A DNA stretch of 64,000 nucleotides from Certhia americana (taxonomy: Eukaryota; Chordata; Aves; Passeriformes; Certhiidae). The notes below the pieces were generated by a model, which did no database searches, was not told the DNA's origin, and saw only the letters and a program-made list of their open reading frames with translations. Positions 39,501 to 51,786 of the stretch are shown here, piece after piece. Position numbers and translations under genes: made by a program. The stretch spans positions 1 to 64,000 of the forward strand of contig JAGMWU010000080.1 of NCBI GenBank assembly GCA_018697195.1, read 5' to 3'. How positions within the stretch are numbered: position 1 is the stretch's first letter; each line of letters opens with the position of its first letter.

Positions 39501-41329
39501 CAGCATCACAATTACAAGGCCATCAGGATTAGGAGCACATTATGTGGCAGATTGAAATTTCAGCATCTCTGTGCTTCTCTCTCATCACATCACCTCAGCC
39601 CCTGTGCAGAGATTGGCAATTACCCCATGGGTTTGGCCTGTAGGATAGAAAACAGAGCCTTGAAAAAACAAGGCAATCATCGAATTTCCAGTGTGGGTGG
39701 AATCTGTTGGTTGGGTTTGCCCACACACACACACTATCAGGGTTGGAAATGCCTAAAGGCAGCTTTATATCGAGCTTGTGCCTATAAAACACAAAAGCAC
39801 AACAGATTTGCTCCTCCTGATCCTTCACAGAGCAGGAGCAGAGTTGAAGCCATTTCGTGAAGCAATAACAAAGGGTGACATAACTACCTATTGGGGATTT
39901 TGCTCCCCACGGCTTTTATTCCACTGTGTGATTTGCATTACAACTGGATCCTAATTGTCCATTTTAGCAGGCAAAGAGGAATTTGGTAGAGATTACAATA
40001 CACGAGGTAAAGCAGTGGGGTCACAAAATAGGTACTACCAGGCAAAGGCAGCTTTTCTATCTCCCAGAGCTTTGAGAAAGGCTGATTAAACAACACAGCA
40101 GCACTGCCTGTAATTAACAGGAGCCCCAAAAAATAAACAGTACGGAGGAATTCTGCTTAAACAAAGCAAAAGAGCCAGAAACCCTTTCACTGGTGCTTCC
40201 TGACAGCCCTGAATGTCTGACAGCATCACTGAGCTGAGATGGTGCCACTGTCCTTGGAGAAGGGACACCTGGAAGGGACACACTCAGAGCCCTGAGAGGG
40301 AGAAAGGAGCCCCTGCCAGGCTCCGCTGGTGCCACTGGGAGCCACTGGGAGCCCTGTCACTGGCAGGTGATGAGACCCAGGTGGCCCCAGCAGAAGAAAG
40401 AAGCCTGTGGCCCTGAAAAGCAAAGCCTGGGGCTGAAAACCTTGAAGGTTCAGGAGGGAATGCCACACAGGCTGAGAGAGGATAACGTGACATAGCTGTG
40501 ACATAGCTGCCCAGTGCCAGCGAGCCCTGCAAGGAAATGAGGTACAGCTGCAGCTGGAGAGTGTCTGCCAGTGCTTCTGGGGGAGGAAAATCCATAATAC
40601 AGTGACAAAGGACAGTGACACAGCCTGCCTGAAACCCTGGGAGTTCAGCCACTGTGTAGAATTCTCCTGGATGTGGGAAACCCGTGGTATTCCCAGAGCT
40701 GCTTGTGCAGACTCATTGATTAGTAGGCAGGGCAGGAAATTCAATGAAGCAGGTGAATTAAGGCCAGACTTCACAAGCTGCATCTGTTCCTCCATTCCCT
40801 CTGGATACAACACCGATGTAACTTTAAAAAGTAAATTTAGCGAGGAAAGCTGCCAGGTTGATGGCCCTGGAAACTGGAACATTGGATAAATGCATGTCTC
40901 AGGTACAGGAGAAGCAGAGAGGAGCCAGTGAAACGTGCCCCAGCCTGAGCTGCCTGACTAAAGCACAGCCACTGGTGCAGATGATCTGCCTGGGCTTGTC
41001 TTCTGCTCATGAAGCTCAAGAGAAGGAGCTGCTGGAGAGGCCTGGCTGCAGCTCCAAGGTGGAGGTAAAAACAGCAGTGCTTTGGATAATCCTGTCTGTG
41101 GTGCTCCAGCAGCAGCAGGATCCCAAAGGTAAACAGTCCCAACAAGCAGCAGTCCCATCCACAGAGCAGCACTGTGAAGTTGCAAACTTCTCCATCTTGC
41201 AATACACTCAGGACCTAACACACCTTCCAGTGCTGGTCCTTGGTCTTGTCCACACCTGTGTTCACAGACAACAAGGGAAATATCCATTTCACAGTAGTTC
41301 TTACTGTCAGCATCTTTTTTTTTTTTTAT
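36556..41329. other. No gene seen; ancient repeat pieces
   Basis: Hairpin-family pieces occur at 38034-38110 (GGTGTAAATCCAGATGAATT ... TTATTCTGATGTAAC) and probably up to 38410. A 20-bp tandem pair (CCTCCAGAAATTATAA core) lies at about 38449-38488. The 218-codon minus-strand frame at 40226-40882 has no recognisable domain and is taken as chance. Confidence 0.5.
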
Positions 41330-41491
41330 CCAGGCAGCTCCCCACACCACCACAATTAATTTAGTCTTTACAGATATCCCCCTGAGCTGCAAAAAAGCCT
41401 TCCAGAGCTGACCAGAGCTGCCAGCTCCAGGCAGGAGGTGTTAGAGTAGATGCTGGACCTAATCCAGCTCAGGTCAGTTTGCCTTTTGCAG
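41330..41491 (+). repeat. 162-bp recent duplication, copy A
   Basis: It begins CCAGGCAGCTCCCCACACCA, ends GCCTTTTGCAG, and is preceded by a 14-15-base T tract. It differs from 42499-42659 by one A indel and two substitutions (about 98% identity). Confidence 0.9.
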
Positions 41492-41842
41492 AAAGGCAAA
41501 ACTCCAAAGAGTCTGGCTGGTTTTGAAGGACCTAGAAATGCAAGGAGAAACAGGACACCTCAAATAAAAGACTTGGGATTTTTTCCCCTAGGTGTGTTCA
41601 GAAGAGGATTTGAAGCATCCCTCTGCCCATTTGGTGATCTGACCTTCTTGGCCAGACTCAAATAAACCCCCAATGTCTAAATTCCACAGTAAAAAGTGGC
41701 TTCCACCTGTTCTGACAGCAGCTGAGTGGTGTGATCCCAACACTCAGCAAGGATTAAGGATACCTGCAACTAGGAGGAAGAGGCCAAGTAGAAGAGGCAG
41801 TGTAAAACAACTGAGTAAAAGAGATTTCTGTCTTCATAGCAC

Positions 41843-42092
41843 TGGGGAACTGGGCAATGCTAGGGAACAGCTGGAGCTGTGTCAGGTGGGGTTAGATTGG
41901 ATTTTGGGGAAAGGTTCTGCTTCTCCCCAAGGGTGCTGGGCACTGCCCAGGCTCCCCAGGGAATGATCCCAGCCCCAAGGCTGCCAGAGCTCCAGGAGCT
42001 GCCAGGAATGCCCAGGGTGGGATTGTTGGGCCAGGGGCTGAACCCAATGATCCTTGTGGGTCCCCTCCAACCCAGGGTATCCCAGGATTCAC
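41843..42092 (+). mobile_element. CR1 3' fragment between the duplicated segments
   Basis: AACAGCTGGAGCTGTGTCAG, GGGTGCTGGGCACTGCCCAG, CCCAGGGTGGGATTGTTGGG and GTGGGTCCCCTCCAACCCAG form a clear CR1 3' order. The last ATTCTATG repeats are weak. Confidence 0.88.
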
Positions 42093-42498
42093 TAAAGAGT
42101 CACACAATTCTATTAGCAAAGCATTAAACAAATCTCCTGCAGGAAACAACAACACAATAAACAGGCAAACAAAGAAAAAAACAGTTCTTGCCCCTCAGAG
42201 CACAGCCCCTGTTCTCAAGTGTCTTGCATCGGATTGTGGCATAGAGGACAAAAGCAGAAATACCTCAAATAGATCCAGTTAGTTTTACCTCTTTTTATGC
42301 TGGTCCTGTGGCTGTTTCTAGGTGGTTTGTGGTTTTTTTCCTGCTTTTTCCCATGTGATAAGATGCATCATTTGAAGGACAGCAACCAAACCAGCTCTTC
42401 CTGCTCTGAAGAAAGGCAGCAACTGCGCTTAGAATAAAAGATTGTCAGGCAGATTTGAAGTGTCAATCAAAGCCTATCTCTGAAAAAAAAACATTAGT

Positions 42499-42659
42499 CC
42501 AGGCAGCTCCCCACACCACCACAATTAATTTAGTCTTTACAGATATCCCCCTGAGCTGCAAAAAGCCTTCCAGAGCTGCCCAGAGCTGCCAGCTCCAGGC
42601 AGGAGGTGTTAGAGTAGATGCTGGACCTAATTCAGCTCAGGTCAGTTTGCCTTTTGCAG
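42499..42659 (+). repeat. 162-bp recent duplication, copy B
   Basis: This is the second copy of 41330-41491, offset 1169 bp in direct orientation, with a CR1 fragment between the two. The flanks of the copies do not match each other. Confidence 0.9.
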
Positions 42660-45600
42660 AGCAAAAGACTGTGATTATCAAGTCCAGGGAAGAAATCCTG
42701 TCTCCCAGGCTTTGGGAAGCAAACTGTACCTTTTACTAGATGAGGCACATAGATTTAGGACTCTGTTGCTGAGTGCATCCCATCACCAGTGGCAAACATC
42801 CACTTTAATATTATTATGATTTTAATTATTATTTATGACTATACCCAGGGCTGTGTTGAAGCACTCAGGAAAGTACTGGCTCTGCTCCAAGAAATTCATT
42901 ATTTTGGGATAGACAGACACGTAGAGGCGCCACATGGTCAAGTGACAGAGCTGCTGACCCAACAGCACCAGCTCTCCTCAAGTGCCTGCCTTGTTGGTTC
43001 ACCTTGGAAAACTCACATTCCTTCTTCCCACATTTAATCCCACCCCACTCTTTGTCCATCCCAGTTACTTGGACTGAAAGATGTTCAGCTGTGACTATGT
43101 TCATGTTTTTGTCTTAGAATCTCTTTCTGTTCAAAGTCTAAGTATGTTCTTGGGAGGACATTTTTGGTCTTTGGGAAGAAGAAAATGAAAAATTCTATTT
43201 TCCATAGCATTTTGTCAAATGCTTGTGTTGGAAAAAAAGGAGGAAATGTTTTCTCGTGGTCAAAAAAAACCCCAGAAAATGCAGGTTTGGGGCATTTGGT
43301 AAGAGTTGTCAGTGATTGGAATTTTCTGGAGAAAGTACTATAGAGATTAGTGAAACACCCCTTTTTTTTTTTTTTTTTCCCCCTGACAATAAGTTTGAAC
43401 CTAAAAATCAAGTTGTTCTGTGAGTGAGGAACTGGTGAAACCCGTTCTTCCTCAGATTCGTATTACAATTGTTTTTTATTTCTTCCTTTCTTGGTGCTCC
43501 CAGCTTACTGCAATATCCTCAGGGCACCTGATGCCCTCCAGACCTTCCCAGCAAAATCCTTGGCTGTTCCAGCAGCTCCTTGCTTTGCAGGGAAGGAGTA
43601 GCAAGTGCAGGGGCTGGTTTGAAGCTGGGCAGGAACTGATTGACCATTTTTATCTAAATGCCAGCTGGTCACCTTGCTGCATCCCAAAACAGGCAGGGAG
43701 CAAGAGGTGTAATTACATTTCCTTCCATAGAATATTAACTTAAATGTCTCTCTTTTATCCAGCTGCTGTTTGTTCATGAAAATTGCAGGAATCTTGGGTC
43801 TGTGAGACCTCTCTGTTTCCATCAAATCGGGTTGAATCAGGTCAGCTGGTTCAGAAGTTATTGGAGCGGGGCAAAGCAAGGGACCAGCCACAGACAGAAG
43901 AACACAAGAAGGCTCATTGTGTATAAACCCTGACTCCAAAATGAGGCAGTTTTGGGGTAACTGTGGGTCCCTGAGATCAGGTGAAGTGGTTGTTGTAACA
44001 GAGACCAACCAGTTCCTGTCCTTTGGCCATACAGAGGCTGCCAAGCTCCAGGGCTGCCCCTATTGCACTTATCACTTATTTGCTGTACAGAACCTGTAAC
44101 CTGGAAATGGGGCTCCACTTTATAGAAAGTATTCTGGAGCTCAGACAGTCTGTAACCTGAATCATTTACAGCTGGATGGACAGGGTGGAAGGGAAAAATA
44201 ATTATCTCACACATAGGAAAACAAAAGCCAAGACCAGCAACTTACTGCAAAACTCTGAGAAGGAGTCATGAGGAGGTTCAGATGTCCCATGTCCCCATCT
44301 AGGGCTCTAAGCAAAGTCCACCTCAGCTGCTCCTTGCTCCATTGCCCAGGCAGAAATCTCCTCTCCTGATTCATACTCTGAGGAGCTGAGTCAGTCACCA
44401 CACTCCTCTGTTGGCAGCTGGCACCACACGGCGTGCTGATGAGGAAACACTATTTGTTGTTTCGTTTGGGTTAATTATTCATGGGCACCATGCTGAAAAC
44501 ACTTGGAGCTGCTTTCTGAACAGTCCTTGAGCTGGCATGCAGGGAGGGACTTACCAACACTGGTGGCCAGGCTGCCTTTCCATGGACAATGTCTCTTCCA
44601 TCTGCTTCCCTTCAGCCCTTGTCATACTCCCCGTCTCTCATGGCTTTGGCTGTGCTCTTTGGCATTATCTGAATAAGAAAGAGGCAAATACTTGGAGTAC
44701 TATAGAAATGAAATAAAAAATGGCATTTGACCAAGCAGGCACTGACCCCTGACACGTGGAGAATGTAAACCTCATCCTCTGACTGGTTTTGTTCTTCAGT
44801 TACACTACATAATCCAGAATAAGCCACTTGTAGGATTTCAAACATGTTTATCCTCCCACAGAAAATGCCCTCACCCTCCTTCAGACAATCCACAACTGTC
44901 TGGAAGCCTTTTTCTCATAAACAAGGCTCTTCCTCTTTAGTGCCTGCTCCTGGAAATCCATTTTTCATCTTAGAACAAGGGTGGTCTGAAGCTTTAGGAG
45001 CACTTTGAGAACGCTTGCAGCAGGACAGAGCTTGAATTGCTCTCAACACATTCACCCTCAGGCATTAGCACTAAATTGCAGCTTTCTGGGCTTGTGGGTC
45101 CATCAACATTTTCTGACAGGGGTCCAGACCCTCCATAGAAGGCGTAAATTCAGCAAGAGTAGAATTATTTTCGAAATTACTCTTCTGAAAAAACCTAGAA
45201 ATCACCCAGTGCTATCCCCTGGGGTCTCCAGAACAGAGCCTTCCAAGCTCTTCCAAGTTTGTAGGGCTACCTCTTCAGGGCTGGGATTTGTTTGGAGAGC
45301 TCATTATCCCACAGCAACTCTAGTAAGCAGCCACCCTACCCAGGTGAGCCAGTAAGGCAGGGCTGAGTCTTTTGACTCCTGTGAATTGCTATTTGCAATT
45401 ATGTTTTCAATTTATGACAAGAGACTGAGCCTGTGCTGCAAATATTTCATCAGGTCTTAAAGAATTTCAAAGTTTATGGGCTGGGAGTTTTTGCTGTGTT
45501 CTAGCAAAGGATCAGTCTGGTCAGGCTGATATCAGTCACTGGTTGGGTTTTCTGTAAAACCCAGAACAGGATTCATATTTCAGCACTTTTTTTTCCCTTC

Positions 45601-47870
45601 ACTTGAAATTTCAGGGGATTTTGATAACCAAGGGTTTGCTGTGAGCCCACCCTGTAGCACATCTGTTCCATAAAACACAAGAGGGGGGATTTATCCCAAC
45701 TGGACAAAATCCTCACCTGATATAAATCAGCACAACTACAGAGAAGTCCAGGAAGCTGGGCCATATCACACTTTACATACACTTTAGGATGTACTTCCCA
45801 TTCATTCATTCTTTGCCTAGAGCCAAGACAGACCCCCGGGGGGACAAATCAGCTCAGTTTCATCTACTGCAATCCCATGAAACTGCACAGGGAGGAATTC
45901 AGATCCTGTGGACCACATTCTCCATCGATGCCATGCTAACCCTAACCCTGTGTTTTTGTTAAATGAGCTTCTTGGGCTGAACACTAAGTAAATGAGCTAA
46001 ATACAGGCGTGACTGTCTGGCCTGTGTGCTGTGAGGTGTCAGCAGAGTTAACTGCACCAGTGCTTTCAGAACTTAAAAATCACTTAACTGAGTACACCAG
46101 CAGAGAGCTTGGCCCATGAGTAATACATATAAATACTACCTTCAGCCACTGAGAGGTAGTCAGCCCCCCACACCTGGCTGTTGCCTCAGTAACACATCTC
46201 TAGGAGGATATTTTTAAGCCAGTATTATTTATCTGGTAGGTGGAAGCGGACCTGTTAAGGCCATACCAGGTCAGCATATGTCTAAGCATGTACTGAAGAA
46301 CTTAATGAGTTCTCCCTGAGAAGAGAGACTCCCAGTGCTATTTAAAGGATCGTTATCCTACTGTGAGATGCCTGGGAGCCTGCTGCTAGGCCTCAGCTTA
46401 ACAGGGCAAGGCTGTAAAACTTGGATGGGGGTGAAAAGCCTCCCCTCCATGCTGTGGAGTAATTGCTGAGCAGCTGCAGGAGCAGGAGGGTCAGTGCAAA
46501 GAGCAGGCGTCACAAAACCACACTGAAACTCAGAGTAAAGAACTTATTTCAGGTCTGAGCTCTCAGGGTCAAACTGTGTAGATCCATTTACTTTATTTTT
46601 GGTTTCTAGAGGTCCAACATCACCTGCTGTGCTTGGTGACTGCAACCCAGGCAATTCCTGTGCTGGTGAGCAGGAGTGATAGGATAGTGATGTAAGTGTG
46701 GAGTGAGCCACTGCCAAGTGCCTGTCATTGGTCCTTATGTCATCACAGAGTCAAACAGGGCATCAACAGTCAGTTTAGAATCAGCTAAACTGGACCTTGT
46801 GCAAGTGGCTCAGTCATAGTTTTCATTTCTAGTTCCAAAAAATCAGACACTGTAAACTGAATGTCAAGCAGGGAATGCACTGGGCTGCCCGAGGATGGAG
46901 GGGTTTGTTATTCTGGCAGTAGGTAAAATATCCATCCTTGAGTAGATGGACCTTTGGAAAACTAGACTGAGCAGCCTCTGAAGAATAAAACAAGTTCCCA
47001 AGCATGTCAAAGTTACTGTAAGGACTGGCACTCGCTGAGGACACTGAGACTGGATTGCAGGAGAGGGAGGAGCCTGGACATGCTTATTTTGACCTAAGAG
47101 TGGCTACGATATACAACGTGGGACCTTGGTCTGCTCTTGGAGCTGTCAGGATGTTCCTGGATGAGTTGTTATGGTAACTGAGCTAATGGCCTGAGATAGA
47201 TGCTTTCAGGTGGCTCCAGGCCAGAAAATCAACACCAATAGATTCCAGATAATAGACTTCTGCTGAACTCAGTGCTGGTGTCTACTTTATTTAACCTATT
47301 CACCAATGACTTCCTGAATTCCATTCTCCAGGAAAGCCATACATGATAAAAAAAGCTGCCTGGCCTCAATGAACCAAAGCTTGCAAAGGGGACCCAGTCC
47401 TGTGACTGAGTCTGTGCCAGTAAATTAAATGTGCCTGGGACATTCTCCTGCATTTAGAGGACAGCTGGCACAGGATAGCCAAGGTTTTCCTGTTAAATTC
47501 TTACTCTCCCAATCTGCGTGGACAATTCCAGGTATCCCATAAGGAGCACTCCCTGGCCCATGCTGGCTCCTGAAATGCACCTGGACTGAGCCAAAAATTG
47601 CAGTGCAGTTCTCCATCATTGAAACAGAGAGAAGTCCAGGCACTGCTTAATTTATCAGCACAGACCTTGCCTGGGTGACTGCTAGAGGAGACTGTGCAGG
47701 AGAGGAGCCTGGAACCAAGAGCAAAGGCTCTGTCAGTGTGCTTATACCACATCCAGATCCAGCTGGGGCTGTACATCCCTAGGAACAGGCAGTGACAGGC
47801 ACACTGGGCACGTCTAGGGATCACTCTGGATCAGCCCCTGACATCCTCTATTTGAAATAGCTCAGTGGAT
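42660..47870. other. No gene seen; intergenic
   Basis: It contains a T17 tract (43362-43378) and a hairpin-family piece near 45717-45750 (TGATATAAATCAGCACAACT). No exon or RNA gene is supported. Confidence 0.5.
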
Positions 47871-48162
47871 TCACCAGTTGAAGGCAATATTCCTCCACCT
47901 CCCACTGAATATCAAAACACAGCCAAAAAATCATCAGCAAGGGGCAGCTAATTCCATATGCCCACTATCACCAGTTCAAGGCAATCAATATTCCTCCATC
48001 TCCCATTGAACATCAAAACACATCTGAAAAATGATCAGCAAGAGGCAGCTAATTCCATATCCCACTATCACCAGTTCAAGGCAATATTCCTTCATCTCCC
48101 ACTGAATATCAAAACAGCCAAAAAATGATCAGCAAGGGGCAGCTAATTCCATATGCCCACTA
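47871..48162 (+). repeat. Three tandem copies of a 95-100-bp unit
   Basis: Units at 47871-47967, 47968-48067 and 48068-48162 each start TCACCAGTT and share AAGGCAATATTCC, CATCAGCAA or GATCAGCAA, and GCAGCTAATTCCATAT. Copies differ by several substitutions and small indels (for example an inserted CAAT in unit 2), so the array is not brand new. It lies about 3.4 kb downstream of the TINCR stop codon. Confidence 0.95.
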
Positions 48163-51100
48163 CCCAGCGCTGCTGCTCACTGCCCCATGGGTGGCCCTGT
48201 TTGCTGGTGCTCCACAGCAAGCAGCCAGCAAAGAGCTGCCGGGCAGCTCGCTGCAGCAGACAAAATTCGGGAAGAGCCGTGCCAATTTCAGGAACTCCCA
48301 CGTCACCACCAGACCAGCTGAGCAGCTCCCTGGCTCTGGGGCCGCCTCCGGAGCGAGCCAAACGGGTTCTGCCTTGGTGTGGTCCACAGTGCCAGGACTG
48401 AGCACGCCTTGGGCATTTGGGACAGCCTACTGCATGCCCGTGGATGCATTTGCATCCATGCTGGGTGGCTGTTCTGCTCATGCCAAGACCCACTGCTGGT
48501 CTCCTGTTAGGCACTGATGGCTTGAACACCACATGCTGGCCCATGGCCACTGAGCTGTGGCACTTCTCTGCTTGTTCATTCCCATTTCAACTCTTGCTTT
48601 GTTTGTTTTACCCACTGGCAAACAATGTTGTTGTAATATGTCACTCTCTAGGGCAGAAAACTGGTTTTCAGTGAGTTCTGTGCTCAGTCTCCACTGCAAC
48701 AGGATTGCAATTTCAGTCAGCACAGCAGTAATGTGATTAACAGGCTCTGCACAAAGGGGAATTGCATCCTAGGTGGATGTGATATTCACAGTTCTGGCCA
48801 GCCCATGTGTTTTCCCAGGGCGAGAGGTCATGTTGACTGATCTCTAAAACGGCTTGCTCAAACTTTTAAACATTAAGATCTAAATAAATTTTCAACATTA
48901 GCTGGTACGCTGATCCCTTTCCTGCCAAGCTGCTGCCTTAAGTGAATTTTTATGACTAAGTTACAAACCCCAGAAAATACGAGCAAGAAGTGGAAATGCT
49001 GACTTGGCCTTTGCTAAATGCCAATTATCTACAAAGGCATTAAGCAGGGAGGGGAGGATGAAAAATAGGGTCATTTTCATGTTTTCTCTGGTTCAAAGCA
49101 AACTGTCCCGTGAGCCCATTGCAGGAACACACAGTATGCAGAGTGACCATTAATATTTATAGGCACGACACTGAGCTGCAGACCTTGGCAATCACAGCAA
49201 CTCCACTTTTGGAATTAACAGCGCTCTGTTTGGCTGGTACCTCAGTACAAAAGAGTAAGAAGGAGACATTAAGATTTTTCATGGAGAACTGAAGAAGTAG
49301 ATGCTTGGCTTTGATGGGGAGGGTCCATATTTCACTGAGTTGGTGGAACACTAAACTCAACTCTTAAATTCTCAGCACTATGTTTTCACTATCCTCTCTG
49401 CTCCTGTGGCTCCTAGACAGTCCCATCAGTGCATGGGCTACTTTAGTTATAATCCCCATATTTTTTTCACTATTGCCCAGCTGATGAACACCAGTGTATT
49501 TCCAAAGACTCTACTGGTGCTACATGGATTTATAATACCTAAAGACCTGCCTGAGTAACCTCAAAACTCAGATTGGCACTGTAATCTCAGTTACAATGCA
49601 GCCTTCTCCCACTCTGTATTTCCTAGATCTCAGTGGCAGAGTGAGACAGGAATCTAAAATCCTTTAAACCTGTGCTGAGGACCTGGCAGGGTGCTGAGTC
49701 ACCACCTGCCCTCAGCCCAGGGCGGTGACTGCTTAGCCACACACGAGCACGTCTCAGAAATAACTAAGGGAACTCTCCTACAATAGCTCAGTCACCCCAT
49801 GAACCTTGAGAGAAACGTGTTCCCAGTCTCTGGGCATTTACAGAAAGGAGTAGCATTGGGAGGGGGTGAGGTTGGCACAACCCAATAATCCTTTATGTCA
49901 AAAAAAAAATCAAGGAGTCATGATTTCAGGTAGAGGCAGGACACTCCCCACATTGCACCTGGCCCTGGAAAAAGCAATAGGAGATTGGCCAAAGGTGCTT
50001 GTTTAGGAACCAGGAAGGTGTGCAGGAAATCAAAGGGAAAAAAATATTAGAAATCCCATTCCCTTTTTAATGTACTCGCAAAAATTGAGCTGGGACTTTG
50101 AGCAACATGTTCTGTATTTTATGAAATGGTCAGTGACTTCAGCTGGGCCCTCTGAACTCAGCACACCAGGGCAGGATCTCCTGGTGAGTTTTGCATTGCT
50201 GCAGTTCCACCCCACTTCTGCATCATGTGGGAAGGTGCACAGCACACTATGGAAACCAGGCATCTACCAAACAAGCATCAGTATGTGCACTCCATCAACT
50301 CAGACCCTCCAAATCCTTTCTTTACTCTCAAAAATTCAGACTGTAAAAATTAGGAAGATAAATACTGGGAAAAAAAAAACAAATAGAAGTGCTTCTGCCA
50401 TTAAAAAAACAGGTGAAAAGGAGGAGCTGAGCCAAGTTAATCAGAGAACTGAAATGAAATGTTGGAGAAAGAGGCTGTGGGTGACTTTGGGTTTGCAGTT
50501 AGCTGAATGATGTGAAATCTCTTGTGTCTGGCTGAGCTCTGAAAGGAAACGCTTTATTAAATCTTCTTTGTGTGAGATTTCAAGCTGCCTCTGGACTGGA
50601 AAATAGGACCATTCCAGTATGTGGGATATAATCAGGAACTGAAGTCTTTAGTGCAGATTTTTCTGCAGAGGAAACTGATCAGCATAGACACATAACTCAG
50701 AGGGCTGAGGATTTAGAAAGATGAATTAGACACCACATCCCCACAACATACCTCTTCTACCCAGTATCCCCAAAATGCTTCACAGAATTAATCATGCTGG
50801 CAGCAACAACCAGGCATTAGGAAAGACAGTGCAGGTGGGTATAAATTCACCACACTGAATCAAAACTGTCCTGTGGGCCAGTGAGTCCAAGGTCCATTAT
50901 CTCAGCTTTCATCCCCACTAGAACGTAGTGCTTGCTGTGATTGATCTGCCATGCACTGGCTCTCCTGGGAGTCTGTCTCACTGTACTTTCTGCTGTGATT
51001 CAGACACATTTTGGGCAGTTGCAGCCTCTTGTCATCCCTGTCCAGCACTGCTCATGCTTTGCTTTAAGCTGGTGGCTCGCAGCTCTTCTCCTGTCACAGC

Positions 51101-51522
51101 AGGACTGTGCCATCCCCAAACACCTGAAGAAAGTATTTACTACAGAGAAGCAGGGAGCCACAGGCACGACAGAAAAGGACAAGAGAGAGGTTCCCAGAAC
51201 ATTCTCCTATGCTGCACAATCTCCCCTGCCCTTTTTCTTGCCATGTCTCTCCCTCTGTGCTTGGCCACACGTCCAGGAAAACGAGACCTGACCAGAGACA
51301 GGACAGGCAGAAGCAACCAGATTTCCTCCTCTGAACTGCTTATTTCATAGCAGAGCATGTCTGGATATGAAGAGCCTGGAGTCTCAATCCTGCTGGAAAT
51401 GGCAGGATTTGAGTTCCTGGTCTGCATTCTGCACACCCCGACAAGAAAGTGTCCCAAGCGTCTGAGACACACCGAGCATTCCCCTTCCTTTGCACCACCC
51501 CCAAGGCAGACGAGCTCCTTGC
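48163..51522. other. Downstream side of TINCR; CpG-richer patch at 48.17-48.48 kb
   Basis: The patch 48170-48480 is clearly GC- and CpG-richer than its surroundings and is open on both strands (130 and 135 codons), but I recognise no protein. The rest is AT-balanced and could contain untranslated TINCR exons, which cannot be called from sequence. A MIR-like piece may lie near 49630-49690. Confidence 0.4.
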
Positions 51523-51786
51523 CTACCTTTTATTGCTGACAAGGAGGAGGACAGAACCATTCTGGATATTGGCTTCTTTGAGAGTCTCATGCTCCTCGAG
51601 CTGCCTGGAGTTGTAATAAAATGTCTTCTTCCAGGAAGTGATGCCCTCCCGTACCAAGAGAGCCCGGAGGTCCATCACCGTGTCCCTGGGCCTGACCGTC
51701 AGGGGCATCATCATGTCCTCATCAGCCAGGTGTACCTTAATGTGGTACCTCTTCCATCGAGAAAGGCTCCTGCGCAGCGTGTCCAT
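51523..51786 (-). CDS. TINCR: TINCR ubiquitin-like microprotein (87 aa)
   Basis: This 87-residue frame is recognisable as the ubiquitin-like protein encoded by TINCR, long known in mammals as a lncRNA of differentiating epidermis. Seen: a basic N-terminus (MDTLRRSLSRWKRYHIKV), a first beta strand about residues 13-21, a second hairpin strand about 25-33 (MPLTVRPRD), a helix about 36-47 (VMDLRALLVREG), a SWKKTFYYN segment at 51-59, and a closing strand NGSVLLLVS at 76-84. That is the beta-beta-alpha-beta layout of a ubiquitin fold. There is no C-terminal Gly-Gly, so it should not be conjugated like ubiquitin (family inference). The start at 51786 has A at -3 and G at +4, and it gives the length I recall for the mammalian protein. 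An upstream in-frame Met at 51846 would add 20 residues that do not look like part of the fold. The TAG stop at 51525-51523 overlaps a donor-like AG|GTAGGC, so a spliced alternative C-terminus is possible. The coding part fits one exon. Identification is from memory of the family, without a search. Confidence 0.88.
   Translation of the reverse strand: MDTLRRSLSRWKRYHIKVHLADEDMMMPLTVRPRDTVMDLRALLVREGITSWKKTFYYNSRQLEEHETLKEANIQNGSVLLLVSNKR
51529..51534 (-). terminator. AATAAA poly(A) hexamer inside the last TINCR codons
   Basis: The codons for Asn85-Lys86 (AAT AAA) form a perfect polyadenylation hexamer six bases upstream of the stop codon start region. A donor-like AAAG|GTAGGC follows directly. 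Whether it is used is unknown: cleavage 10-30 bases downstream would give a very short 3' UTR. Another minus-strand AATAAA is at 50558-50553, about 1 kb downstream, and could serve a normal 3' UTR. Confidence 0.25.

Noticed and set aside
40226..40882. 218-codon minus-strand frame
   Set aside because: No recognisable domain and no splice or promoter context. A frame this long is plausible by chance in 64 kb of sequence with six frames.
45935..45949. CTAACCCTAACCCTG, telomere-like
   Set aside because: Only two units, expected by chance, and no array.
46230..46440. GGCCATACCA and ACTTGGATGGG words reminiscent of 5S rRNA
   Set aside because: The words are about 160-190 bp apart instead of about 70, and the sequence between does not match, so no 5S gene or 5S-derived SINE is supported.
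47871..48162. CRISPR-like array
   Set aside because: Whole units repeat with no unique spacers, and the genome is vertebrate. It is a minisatellite.
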